Origin: Bolinopsis microptera
Taxonomy: Eukaryota; Ctenophora; Tentaculata; Lobata; Bolinopsidae
DNA length: 64,000 bases
Direction of reading: 5' to 3'
Assembly: GCF_026151205.1 (NCBI RefSeq)
Contig: NC_087080.1
Location: 11,889,837 to 11,953,836 of the forward strand
This document shows, piece by piece, positions 20,515 through 64,000 of the stretch. The notes under the pieces are model-generated. The model did not search any database and was not told the origin of the DNA. It was given only the letters and a program-made list of their open reading frames with translations. A program made the position numbers and the translations under genes. How positions within the stretch are numbered: the stretch's first letter is position 1; each line of letters opens with the position of its first letter.

Positions 20515-23512
20515 TTTTGTGCTCTGTTTAATGGTTGTCTTGTGATTCAGTGTAAGGTTTGTGTTTGACTTCGTCTTCTTGTCATCTTGCTGTTTGTACC
20601 AAGCGTCTGGTGACGTTGCAAGGTGGCACTTGCTAACAGTGGCAGGTTCTTTAGGGTGTTCCCCTTGCGAGGCACCTCCTCAGATCTCTTGTACGGAGTG
20701 AGTGTTGCAGGTTGTTTGTTGAAGTCACTCTCTCGGTAACTATTTGAGGATGTGATTTCAATTTCTTTTGTTTTAGAATTTATTTCCTCTTCCTTTTTAG
20801 GTTTCGAATTTAGTTTCCTAATCTCCAGCCCATTTCCTCACAGCTTTTTGAAGTTTCTTGAGTTCTAGACATTTTCTGAAATTAGCTATGGTTGCCAAAT
20901 TTTGATTCGAGTTCCTTTTCTCCTGGGAAATTTCTTCTCTTTAACCCCATGATCTCTATTTCATCTACTCACCGTCCACTTTCACCTAAATTTAGTTTTT
21001 ACATCCCCTGGTTTACGATATGGTGATTTCCAGCTGATTAAGGCTGTTACAGTTTCCATATTCTTTTGATTTGGCTAAAAACCTCAACGTGCTTATTATC
21101 TTTTGCACATAATTTTTTAAATTTATAAGAATTATAAATCAAGCTCCCAAAAAAGATAAATCCTAACGATTTCAGCTAAACTGGTCATTGAATATCTCAA
21201 TATAATCACATTCCTCAGTAAACTGATAGATTTCCTAGCTCTCTCTCCTTGACAAGAGAAGCCGAACTATTTGGCTCTCAGAGAGTAGTTAAACTGAGAG
21301 GAAGCTATCCTAATTGACTCTTCCTCGCCTAGGCTAGCTAATTCTATTCTACAATATTAATTCTGATACAGTCAGACTATTCTCTCTTGTTACTGTTAGG
21401 CTGTGGGACGTATCATGGCACTATGGTGCGTCTGTTATCACTTTAACTCACTGTTGCTTATTTTCAATATAGTCCGGTCTTTCTGACTGCAGACTTTAAC
21501 TTTCGGTCTAAAACTGTCGGTTTTTCTCTGTCCTGATACAAACTTGCAAGTATAAAATATATGTTGTCCTTGCCTTCAATTTGACAAGGTTTATCCTGGG
21601 CATTAGAAATGTTGCTAAGTGGGAATGTCGCCAAGTCCAGTGTCTGTCTAATGTATCCATTAACCTGCCCCCAACTGCCACCTTAGTTCATACTCAGCCA
21701 GACTTCACACCTGGATCAAATTAAACGCGAGACCTCTGTTCATGACGAACACTGGCTGTTTAGTTACCAAGGTTACTGATCGGTCAGGGAGTCTTGTACC
21801 ATCAAGCTTTGAGATACCCAACACCACGTGTTCCTATACCACTAATTAGCACTTTGATCCCTTATCATGTTTAAGACGGATACCTCGTCATGTTCAACTC
21901 CCTCCCTCATCTGTTTCAGCCGACGTGTGTCATGATTTCCGGGGGCCACATTCCATCCCGACCTCAGGGCCACATTCTCACCTCTCTCACAGGATTCACC
22001 GCTGCCTTTGAACCTTTATTTCGTCTGTTTTAAGTATCTCTAGTACCCTGAAACAGGTGTAGACCTCTACCCTTATTTGGCTCTCTCAGCTACGTAACTT
22101 TACTACAAGTGGCGCCAGATGTCTCAGCATTACATCACGTTCCACATTACGTCTGGCATCTCGCACTATCTGACGACCAGAGCTGTGTGTTCTTACTGCC
22201 AGCCATCTTCATCCCTTAACTCTGATTAACCTCACGTGCCCACCTCCCCAGATAAACCTTGCGTTTAAACTCCGTACTACCAGCTAGGTCGAGTGTTCCT
22301 ATTTCCTAATTCCTGCCTCCCCATCTCGTTAACTATCACGTGACTATGACGTCACCTCTCTCTCGGAGAAATTAAAATTACAGATTACCTGCTGGACGGG
22401 TAACTTGATATTTTCATCATTCAGATTGTTTTGTCTCGAGCTGTTGGTGGTGGGGAGGTGTTGGTGTTGAGTAGAGAGTGTTGAGGGAGATGATCTGATT
22501 AGTCGCGGGTTTTTAGGGACGAGTATACTCGGGTAGGTAAGGTTTAGTAACCCTATACTGCTGTTTGAAAGGAGGGGTGGACTCTTTGAAACCTGATTTA
22601 ATCCTGTCATCGTTAATATGCAGGGTAATTGTTGGGGTTCTTTGATGCTCTTTGTTTTGATTCCGTCTGAATGGGAACTATCTGATTTAGTTGTTTCGTC
22701 ATTTCTGGTAACTACGTTGTTTTCATGATCGCGACACTTCCTTGAAAGTAATTTGTTCTGATGACGAACAGTGGTTGGAACCACTAAATAGCAGTGGTGG
22801 TATTTGTGGTATTTACAGTGACGTAACAGTGAATGAATTGCCCATCAATCATTAGAGACTACAACATCAGAGTTCAGTTCTCTTTGACTGCGAAAATTAG
22901 TCCTCTTCCGACATTTCCGGTGATTAAGTTGTTAAAAGGAGCGCATGTAAACAAGAAGATGTGCCCTAACTATGACCCGCTGTAAATACGGCGGTAGATT
23001 AATGTAGTCCCTGAAATTAAATTCTAATTTTAACTAATTACCACACCTACTATAGAGATACTAGGATGCAGCTTTTCTCAAGTTAGAGTTATTAACTTGG
23101 CCGCTCTCCGCTGGTCTCGTAGTCCGGGCCAAGATAGTAGTCCCTTAGTAGCAGCACGCTTTGTGACTGGACAGTCAGTGAGATTGAGGCTTTTCATTGG
23201 CTGTTGCCAAGTTGGGGTGACGTTGAGCGGAACTATTTAACATTGATTGGTAGCGTGCCTTGCCACTTCAACTTGGTTAGGGCGTGAACTTTCAGCGAGC
23301 TTATCAGCCGTTTCTAGAATGCCCTTTACTAACTGCATTTTAAACTCGGAGGTCGAGACACAGTGCCGATATTATTCATTGTGTACATTTTGTTGATGGG
23401 TGAATTCGTGGTTATTATTTTAAACTCGCGCCGCTTAGTCAGTGTTAGTGCTACTTATTGTTCAACAGTAGCAGCCCTTCACTTGCACATCACTTTAATG
23501 TCCGTAACAAAG

Positions 23513-23537
23513 ACTCTCTCTCTCTCTCTCTCTCCCT
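23513..23537. repeat. (CT)n microsatellite
   Basis: Uninterrupted CT repeats grading into CCCTCTATCTCC. Confidence 0.9.
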
Positions 23538-23873
23538 CTATCTCCATTACGGCCCCCCATTTTTCGTATTGTCACTTAGTACGGTCACAGTCTCGCGTTC
23601 CATTATGGAATCGATTATAAAAAGCTTTTAGAGTGTAGCGTATGGGAGAGAATATGTGTCCTGACTTCTTCTTCTTTCCCTGCTTGCTTTGCTTTGGGTC
23701 CGAGCTGACTTTTACCTCTCTTTTTGTTGTGTTGTGTTTTACGGATTTGTGTTGCTCTACTTTGACAATTAATTGTCGGTGCGTTGTTTTATAGTGTTTG
23801 TGTTTAATTTACAATCACGCTTTTTATTAAAATCTTGTCATATCCCGGTTTCAATAGTTTAACTTTATGTTAA

Positions 23874-25233
23874 GGGGGGGGGGCCAATGGATATTTTTTT
23901 GTGAAACTTGATTTCGAGATAGCAGTTGACCAACAAACTAAGACCAGTGACCGAACTTTTGAGGGGGTCCCGGACCCCAACCGCCAAACGGTGCCCGCGG
24001 GGCAGCCACGCCCATATTTGGTCCAAATTAGGCCCAATTTAGCCAAATACTCTGAACATGCCCAAAACCCAAATTTTAGGTGCTCTACTTGTAGCTAGTG
24101 GTCTCTTGAAGTCGTATATGAAATTTCATCAAGATTGGACAAAAAATGACTGAGTTATGAGCCAAAAACCATATGCCCATATTTGGGCATACGCACCAAA
24201 TTTGGTAGATTTCGTCCCATAAATTGGTCAAATATCAATATTTTTCACTGAAACTTACTTTATATGAAAGGTAAGCCTAAACTACATATTCTCTGTAAGT
24301 TATAGCTTTATATCTGTTTAAATGTGGATACTAAGGCGATAAGACCACAAAAAATGAACTAAATTGCCCATATCTTGGTTCGCGATATTCGCGGAATTGA
24401 TCTCATTAAAATTGTAACAACTCAATCAGTTTTCAAAATTTTTCCATGAAATTTTCGGAATCGACTCGAAATCGCATTTCCACCTTAGTTTGAGAACAGA
24501 TTTTTGATTAAGGCCTCAAAAAAAATTTGGCGGCCAAATTCTGAATTTCTCCGGGAAAATTTTGGAATTTGGCCGCCAAATTTTTTTGGAGGCCTAAATC
24601 AAAAATCTGTTCTCAAACTAAGGTGGAAATGCGATTTCGAGTCGATTCCGAAAATTTCATGGAAAAATTTTGAAAACTGATCGAGTTGTTACAATTTTAA
24701 TGAGATCAATTCCGCGAATATCGCGAACCAAGATACGGGCAATTTAGTTCATTTTTTTGTGGTCTTTTCGCCTTAGTATCCACATTTAAACAGATATAAA
24801 GCTATAACTTACAGAGAATATGTAGTTTAGGCTTACCTTTCATATAAAGTAAGTTTCAGTGAAAAATATTGATATTTGACCAATTTATGGGACGAAATCT
24901 ACCAAATTTGGTGCGTATGCCCAAATATGGGCATATGGTTTTTGGCTCATAACTCAGTCATTTTTTGTCCAATCTTGATGAAATTTCATATACGAGTTCA
25001 GGAGACCACTAGCTACAAGTAGAGCGCCTAAAATTTGGGTTTTGGGCATGTTCAGGGTATTTGGCTAAATTGGGCCTAATTTGGACCAAATATGGGCGTG
25101 GCTGCCCCGCAGGCACCGTTTGGCGGTTAGGGTCCGGGACCCCCTCAAAAGTTCGGTCACTGGTCCTAGTTTGTTGGTCAACTGCTATCTCGAAATCAAG
25201 TTTCACAAAAAAATATCCATTGGCCCCCCCCCC
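23874..25233. mobile_element. 1.36-kb near-perfect palindromic element flanked by TTAA
   Basis: Two arms of about 668 bp (23874-24541 and 24565-25233) are reverse complements with only scattered mismatches, separated by about 23 bases. The tips are ten G (23874-23883) and ten C (25224-25233), each followed inward by GGCCAATGG-type sequence. TTAA lies directly outside on both sides (23870-23873 and 25234-25237), a TSD used by Kolobok and piggyBac superfamilies. The same 65-codon frame appears once per arm (plus 23901-24098, minus 25009-25206) because of the symmetry. No transposase is present, so it is a foldback-type non-autonomous element. Assignment to Kolobok over piggyBac is a guess. Confidence 0.88.
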
Positions 25234-25237
25234 TTAA

Positions 25238-27716
25238 AACTGTTGGGAATGTTTACTGATTAGGTCATTTCCCTGCAATATTCCATCCTCTTTTTCTGAA
25301 TCCTGTAAATGGCGGAGCATTCCCAGAGTTGGTTGTAATGGCTGTTTTAAAACAGTACACAGCTGGCAGCAGATCACTTGAAGCCGTATCTGACACACAG
25401 TTCCTGGTTCCCAGGGAATATGAGGTGATGGGTTGATCACTTCATCACTTCACAGTGGTTAATATCCCACATATGCGGATAATATCAAGGATAGTATCCT
25501 ACATTTGTATCTCCCTAAGTCCTAACAAGAACCCCACCAAATGATCGCCAACTCGTCATCATTAAAACTTGCAACTAATTCCGCTACATTTGTCCAGGAT
25601 AAACCCTCTGTTAACGTATAAATCCTCGACCAGACACTTCAGCGACATCTGCATCACGTGACTTTCTATCTTGCTTCTGATTGGTTAATAGCGATCTCGT
25701 GATTGCAACCGGGCCTGCTGATTGGCTGTCGTGATTTTCGACAGCTCACATCAAGATCTATTACGAGCTTCATCGTGTTGAAAGGCTCGGCGTCAGGGTA
25801 AAAATTTAATACATATATCTGGCTTGAACAGCCCTGACTTTTGTATAGTAGCACCTTGTAGCTAGCTTGCTTTTTATCTACCGCCTTGATATAGATCTTA
25901 CCGCTCTGATAAAGATTTTGCTCTGATATAGATTTTACCGCTCTATGTTTTAACGCTCTTATTTCATTGTACCGCACCATTTTGGGACGATTTACAGAAG
26001 GTGATTGAGATCATTGAACTGCTTAAAATGACGCCCATTTCTTCAGATTACTTGTTTTCTGCGCATTCTTGTTCACTGAGCTTGTGTGAATTTCAGTGAT
26101 TTCAGTCGACACCATCAGATCATTCTACTTAATCTCATATAATTATGCTTGTTGACTTGAATACACACTTCGGGGTTGACTGATGTAACGAACTTCAAGT
26201 TTTATTAAAACTGTGGTAAGATCTGCAGGTGTGGTTAGGTGTTATACTATATGGTGCCTGGAGTCTGGAGTCTGCTTACTGAGGGACTGTGAGAGTTGCT
26301 TTTTTTGATTATTTGACCAACTTGTTACTTTTGTTTGTTACATTGTTACGATGTGTGTATAGTATTGTTGCGCTGTCTTGGTGCTTTAACTTTCCTGATC
26401 TGTTTTGGTGCTTCATTGATGTGCGATATTTTCTGTTTTGATCACCTGAGCCAGGAAAATAAAACCGTTGGATCACACACTTTTATTAATTTGGTAGCAT
26501 TAACAGATTGGAATATAAGTACCACATTTATCCTAGGGGCCCTACTTCAAGATAGCATTCCTTTCCCACCAACCCTGACCTCAGAACTTATTTTAGAACC
26601 TTTATCATTCCTTACTTTCCTGTTTATTATTAGTTCAGTTTATTAAAACCCTCTAAAGATCTTACGGAACTCCAGATTTAATTGCTGATAATTCGTAGAG
26701 CCTCTTATCGGATAATGAAATTAACATTTCGCACGTGCAACATGTACTGTGGGTTTAGAGAGTAGTTGTTAGATTTCAGACCCCTTAAAAACATTCGGTT
26801 TCCGTGTACGGGGTCCACTAAAAATTATCACATTTGGTGGCTGATTTAATGGTTTCATATAGCAGCATGTGAAGCAGTATGAGAGTATGGTAGAACGTAG
26901 TGATGTATAATATAATATTAGGGTAGTGCAGGATATGGCTTGATGATGTAGTCACTACTCCAGTCTCTCTGTACACGTTTTAGTTAGTCTGATCTTAGTT
27001 GTCATCTGATTTGTTAGTTGTTGCCACTCTCTCTCTCTATCTCTCTCTCTCTCTCTGCGTTCAAAGTGTACTATTGACCTCTCAAACTTGTATTACATTC
27101 TCCTAAATTCTCTCTCTTATTTTCCGTTCGTTTAGTTTACAATGTTTGATAAATTCTCTTTGATTTTGTGAGAACGAAGAGTTGCCCCCTCTCAGTGCCT
27201 CTTTGATCTGGCCCACGTGACACACCACGTGGCCCTCCCACATGACAAGTGCTTCCTTGTACCACCATGTAGATGCCCCTGTATGTTTACACCTTTATCC
27301 GTCAACTATTTACAGTGAACTCTCTAACACTCTCTAACAGGTTGTGTGTACTGAATATCCGGTGAAGTGGGATATCACAGCAGATAGTGTGTACTGCCAG
27401 AGAGATAGAGAGACATTGTATATAATACGGCACCAGGAGGGGGGCCTTGTAGATTCTCATGTTCACCATTTTAAAATTGACCTGTCACATTTTGCCATTG
27501 GTTTGTTCTTCCTGTGGCCTACTCAGACCCTAAATTGTCAAACTAGTGTAATTCACAGTGAATCACACCGACAGTTAACACGTGACTCTTGTATATTTGA
27601 CACGTGACTATCTGTACAATATTCCCACGGCGACTCACAAGTAACATTGTCCCCCCTCACTAACACATTAAATGTGACACATGTGTTATTTAAACAATCT
27701 CCTCTGTTATACAGAT
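25238..27716. other. Immediate upstream region of the RTK gene, no coding sequence recognised
   Basis: Contains CACGTG near ATTGG at about 25656-25730, a (CT)n tract at 27026-27056, and paired CACGTG sites at about 27216, 27227, 27580 and 27600. A CAG acceptor two bases before the start ATG (27713) suggests a spliced 5' untranslated leader, so the transcription start probably lies further upstream. The frames at 25666-25980, 26335-26646 and 27344-27607 show no domain. Confidence 0.45.
27205..27260. promoter_or_regulatory. E-box cluster upstream of the RTK start
   Basis: Two CACGTG palindromes 11 bp apart with a CACATG close by, about 0.5 kb before the RTK start codon. CACGTG is the core of bHLH-ZIP sites (USF, MITF/TFE, MYC). 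Function is inferred from position only, and such sites are common throughout this window. Confidence 0.3.
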
Positions 27717-60206
<32,490 letters not shown>

Positions 60207-61790
60207 AACTGATGTTTCAGACTGAGTCATTAAATAATAGACTGATATTTAATCCGAGGCCCTGATCATTTGGAGCTGTGTTCCGCTGCCTGAGGCCGAA
60301 ATTTTTTAAGATAAATGACTCTAAAGACACATGTAATTTTTTAAACGATTATCGATGATCCGTGATTGTTTTTGTTGTTTTTTATTGTTGTATATTTAAA
60401 ATAATGTTATTTTATATTATACCTAAATTTAAAAGATTTTTGGGAAATAAGCCATGAGAAATGGCTCAAAACGACTGAAAAACGATCAAGTAATTTATTA
60501 ATACGCTTTTATAAGCATAATGAATTAGATCTGTTTTGATTAGTCGGCTTTATTCTCAACAGCAATAGTATCTAGATATATGATCTTTATAGTATCTAGA
60601 TATGTTCTTGATAAGTTTTTAGTAATGATTTTTTCGGGACATGTGGTAACTTGTTGAGGGTTCTGGTACCAGGCTATAGTCAGTAGTTTGCTGATAGTTT
60701 TGACGTATTTGATATACGATTGTAGAGCAGCTCTGTTTACGTTAAAGACAATAATATGACTGGACATGAATTACATGTATGTTTAAAGAAATTATATAAT
60801 AGATTGATTCTCTTTTTCTTCATGAAAGTTGCTTTTAAAGCATTATATCATAGAATAGATTAAAGCTTCCATTTAAGCTTGTTTTACATAATTGATAACC
60901 CCAATTGGGCATTTGTTTGATTTAAATTTTTATTTCCATTGGTTACAATGTTGTTTCTTTTAGTACATTACTCATATTCTATGTCCACTTAAGATGAATT
61001 GTGAGACAGATGGTAATAAAAGTATAAGGATGAAATGCAATCGGGTAATGAGTAACCAAATAGTGTTGTTTTGATCCGATGAAATAGAGAGAATTAAATA
61101 ATTAGTTATGTCTAATCGCATCATATCAGTTATAATCAATCTTGAAAAGTTAACGAGGATTGCTTTCAGAATTTCAGGGGCGTGCAAGACTTTCTTTTTT
61201 GAAGAAGTTGTGAAATTAAAGAATGCTTTACAGTTCAAATAAGGGGAAATGGAGTCGTGATATTAATACATAATCCTCAATCTTAGCGGCTGAATAATAT
61301 ACGAATTGATATTGGGCTTCGGCCTTCGAAATTTGGAAATTGCAGCGTTTTGAAAATACTGTCCTTTCTTTCTACAGAAAACTGTTTAAAAAATGAATGG
61401 TGTGTTGTGAATTGATGACTTGTGATTGGGATGCATGATTAGCAGTCTGATCTAGGTTCAGTCATTGACAAATAAAACTCTGCCTTCCTTCATATTTTGG
61501 ATAATATGCGGTCATACTGTCAAACTTTTGTAGGTGCCCTGAAATTTTAAACCCGATCTAAATTTCCTTATCTTCATTATGTAATTCAATAATTTCTGAT
61601 GATAGAAATTGGTTCAAAATTAGATTAAATTGGAGAGGTGTTTGGAGTGTCAGTAAATTAAGTCACTTGTCGTGTTAGTGGCATGACGCATTTGTGACAA
61701 ATTTTTAAAAGACTACCTTATTCAGCCCATTTCATCAATTTTCAATAGATTTAAGTCCTCCTTCAATTTTTTATGTAAGACAGCTTTTAC
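60207..61790. other. RTK 3' untranslated region and intergenic sequence
   Basis: AT-rich. The RTK 3' UTR begins at 60207; its end is not fixed (ATTAAA near 60229, AATAAA near 61015 and 61470). Two minus-strand frames (60540-60767 and 60972-61238) have no domain. Confidence 0.45.
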
Positions 61791-62099
61791 TAAAAGCGAG
61801 ATGAGCTATGGGCAGATCAGCTTTATGGAACGCGCGGCAAAAGTTTCCAAATTTGTGATGAAAGCACTACATCGTAATAGTATAAAGCGCGGGACTCATG
61901 TCATCCACACATGAGCCGCGCAAGCATTGTAGAGTTGTAGGTCACAATTTCAAGGTAATCGACCTTTTCATCTATGATCTAGAATTGAAACAAATTTTTC
62001 ATCATTAACCACCCTGAGAGTAAGTCCCGGGCCCATTTACCGAGCTGAACAATGAACATAGCTAACCACTATTCCAGTCATAGTTTTAAGAATAAAAAG

Positions 62100-62583
62100 T
62101 CCAAAGTTGATGACAGACGTTTCTCAAGCCATGCATGCACCGGTTGCATGGAACTCTCTTCCAATGTTGTTGAGATGTATTACTGATACCAACTGTTTCA
62201 AGCGAATGTTAAAAAACCATTTATATAATCATTGTCTTTGCAAGACACCTTGGGTTTTCTTTTTCTGCACTCCATTTATGTCTTGATCTCTTCCCTTCTA
62301 GAATCTGTTTCTTTCTTGATTGATTATGTCACTGTACTAACCTTTATTATACCTACATATATTGTATGGTTTCTGCTTCTATTTAGTTTAGTGTGATTTA
62401 CGTAATAAAAGATGTTTTAATTGTGTCTTTGCCTTATAATGAGTTATACTTTTGTTAACTTTTACACATTTGCATTTGCTCACATCACTCACAGTCAGCC
62501 GCTCTGACATGGTTAACCACCTTCCTTGTGTTGTTGGTTAATCATATGAGCGGGATATAAATACCACATTTCATTTCATTTCA
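62100..62583 (+). mobile_element. 3' end of a decayed LINE
   Basis: Around 62125-62215 the plus strand reads, with a 4-base insertion (CATG) between frames, DRRFSSHA then PVAWNSLP...TDTNCFKRMLKNHLY. This is the C-terminal signature of many LINE ORF2 proteins (FS..AP..WNSLP....FK..LK). A non-coding tail follows, ending in GGGATATAAATACCAC and ATTTC repeats near 62580, typical of LINE 3' termini. The 5' part is missing. It differs from LINE-A and LINE-B. Confidence 0.72.
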
Positions 62584-63809
62584 AGAATGTTATCAGAAAC
62601 TAATCGTTCGATATTTTGACTAATTTCTGTCGGCCTTCATTGTTCATTTTTCCGAACGCTGCACATTCCGGTCGCTTCCGGTAGTGCCCCGAAACCATCA
62701 CTTTTTTAGAGTCAGCACCCCGTAAAACATCGCAACGATAAATCAAAGTGAATTTAATGTTTCCTTTAAAATCTTCTACTAATTTAACGACAATCTGAGC
62801 CAATCTGTCACTCCTCTTCTGAAGTGTGTAGAACATTAACAATAACTGTCACAAAGTTGATACATTAAAAAGTTCCTCTCCTAATAGAGTCACTTAACTC
62901 TATTTATTAATATACAACATTCATTCGCAATTCGACCGCCTATACATAATATATATATGATAATTAACAGGAGCCAACTAAAATTATATGTGAGTGTTCA
63001 CTTACAATCCAACTCATTATCATGTCACACAACAGTATCATGTAAATCAGATTATCAAAATGAACATTTTTAGTCTCCCAGCTACCCGGACCGTCATCAA
63101 AAAATATGAGCTTCTTGACCCTAACGACGCCAAAGTTGCTGTAGACTGTAGACTTAGAGCAGTATACAATCAGCAGGATCACCATCACGGCGAGTTCGCC
63201 CAGACTCTTGAGTCTTGGTAGAAACCCTTCATGCTCTCAAGCAGTTTATGCTAAATTATGCTGGATTACGTACCGCACCTTTGTCTATTCCCATACCGAA
63301 TGCTATTGTAGCACACACTAACTGCGGAGAGATGAGACATTTTAAGAACGTAATTCTAGAATAAACAAGTGGAATTAATTTTTAGCTTATATTTATAAGA
63401 TAAGACATTATATTAAATGAAGTGAACGTGGGGGGGAGGGGGGGGGCAACCCAATACGCCGAGTCGATTATCGTTCGCATATTTTGGACGGCAAGATTAT
63501 GATACACGACCGGCCGCGAATATGAGATTAGGGGGGTGTAGAAACTTGTTACTTTTGGTTGAATAAATCTCTTTGCCTTTTTCGCTCTTTTCGATAGGTA
63601 CAAATTTTAGGAGACCCCCTTTTCCTGGTACCACAATATGAAATATTCTCCCACGTATAATCGTGCCACACAGATAATATTATAATAAGTTTTAAATTCA
63701 ATTTAGTAATAGTGGACCGCCGATTTCAAGAGCGAGTAACCTTGCTACACGTTGTATACAGCGTGTGTCCAGAGTAACCCTCCAGTCCCATTTCTGCTCA
63801 TTACTGAAA
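62584..63809. other. Intergenic, probable promoter side of the pentraxin-like gene
   Basis: AT-rich. Small frames on both strands (minus 62600-62842; plus from the ATG at 63060 to 63221) have some coding-like composition but no recognised motif. A poly-G tract with GGGGGAGG lies at 63430-63446. Confidence 0.4.
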
Positions 63810-64000
63810 ATGAAGTTTTTATTTTGCATCGTTATTCTGATTGTGTCCACTGCTGAAGGCAGTGGGTTCAACAGGGTATTGCAGTTTCCACGAGAAGTTT
63901 CTTTAAAAAACTACGTGCTGCTCCAACCAGATTTCAATGATATTCAGGAGCGAACTCTCTCTATTTGCGGATGGGTTAAATTCTATCGGTCTGACCCAAA
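63810..64000 (+). CDS. Pentraxin-like secreted protein, 5' end (cut by the window edge)
   Basis: An ATG at 63810 opens a frame of 63 codons that runs off the window. Residues 1-18 are a signal peptide (MKFLFCIVILIVSTAEGS). The following VLQFPREVSLKNYVLLQP and ERTLSICGWVKFYRSD match the first strands of pentraxin domains, which typically have F-P-R near the start, then a block with T-x-C-x-W-x-(R/K). The Cys in SICGW is the first of the conserved pentraxin disulphide pair. Family members are secreted, calcium-binding lectin-like proteins, and the domain also occurs in larger proteins including adhesion GPCRs, so the full architecture is unknown. Confidence 0.75.
   Translation, partial: MKFLFCIVILIVSTAEGSGFNRVLQFPREVSLKNYVLLQPDFNDIQERTLSICGWVKFYRSDP

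Larger units (their letters stand above)
18901..23869. other. Non-coding region, possible distal upstream region of the RTK gene
   Basis: No gene with recognisable domains. It holds CRE-like TGACGTCA/ACGTCAT steps and CCAAT boxes (19500-19760), a (GA)n tract (20478-20514), a (CT)n tract (23513-23537), a CACGTG at about 22339 next to TGACGTCA, and ATTGG sites at 23195-23250. An ATG-led open stretch at 20104-20187 followed by a good GTAAGT donor could be a first exon. A minus-strand frame of 146 codons (22344-22784) is rich in Ser, Asn and Thr, has no known motif, and may be chance. GC content rises here relative to the introns. Confidence 0.4.

Noticed and set aside
22344-22784. 146-codon minus-strand frame
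   Set aside because: Low-complexity Ser/Asn/Thr composition, no motif and no supporting splice structure; it could be real but I cannot support it as a gene.
23901-25206. Two identical 65-codon frames on opposite strands
   Set aside because: They are mirror images within a palindrome and show no domain.
62600-63221. Small frames (minus 62600-62842; plus from 63060 to 63221)
   Set aside because: Composition is mildly coding-like, but there is no recognisable domain, partner exon or repeat; left as unannotated.

Overview
This is animal (metazoan) nuclear DNA. Genes are split by GT-AG introns of about 80 bp to 7 kb, non-LTR retrotransposons and cut-and-paste transposon remnants are abundant, and the clearest host gene is a receptor tyrosine kinase (RTK) with Ig and fibronectin III domains. 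AT-rich introns, the LINE types and an FGFR-like kinase on an unusual ectodomain fit a marine invertebrate, possibly a cnidarian, but the species cannot be fixed from sequence alone. There are no bacterial-style operons, no CRISPR array and no convincing tRNA or rRNA gene.

Region 1 (1-13.3 kb) is a stack of nested mobile elements whose order can be read from target-site duplications (TSDs). A minus-strand LINE (LINE-A) is cut twice: by a 2.3-kb Mutator-like element with ~0.57-kb terminal inverted repeats and a 9-bp TSD (1002-3318), and by a second, plus-strand LINE (LINE-B, 3473-12662). LINE-B is itself cut by a 3.87-kb TIR element (5628-9494, 8-bp TSD) that carries a 42-bp minisatellite of 37 units. 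Joining the flanks at each TSD restores the interrupted reading frames.

Region 2 (13.3-27.7 kb) has no gene I can defend. It holds small non-autonomous elements: a 212-bp foldback element with a 10-bp TSD, a 109-bp element with a 10-11-bp TSD, a 289-bp hAT-type MITE with an 8-bp TSD, a 5'-truncated second copy of the LINE-B 3' end, and a 1.36-kb near-perfect palindrome flanked by TTAA. The last part is the upstream region of the RTK gene.

Region 3 (27.7-60.2 kb) is one plus-strand RTK gene of 21 coding exons that I could join in frame: signal peptide, four Ig-like domains, one FN3 domain, one membrane segment, a split FGFR-like kinase and a tail with tyrosine motifs (1050 codons). Intron 4 contains a 4.8-kb TIR element filled with polypyrimidine satellite. 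Intron 12 contains a ~490-bp GGTACT microsatellite. Intron 15 contains an intronless same-strand gene for a 513-residue coiled-coil protein.

Region 4 (60.2-64 kb) is mostly non-coding, with the 3' end of a decayed LINE, and closes with the 5' end of a secreted pentraxin-like gene cut by the window edge. Across the window the palindrome CACGTG is strongly over-represented, often near ATTGG (inverted CCAAT).
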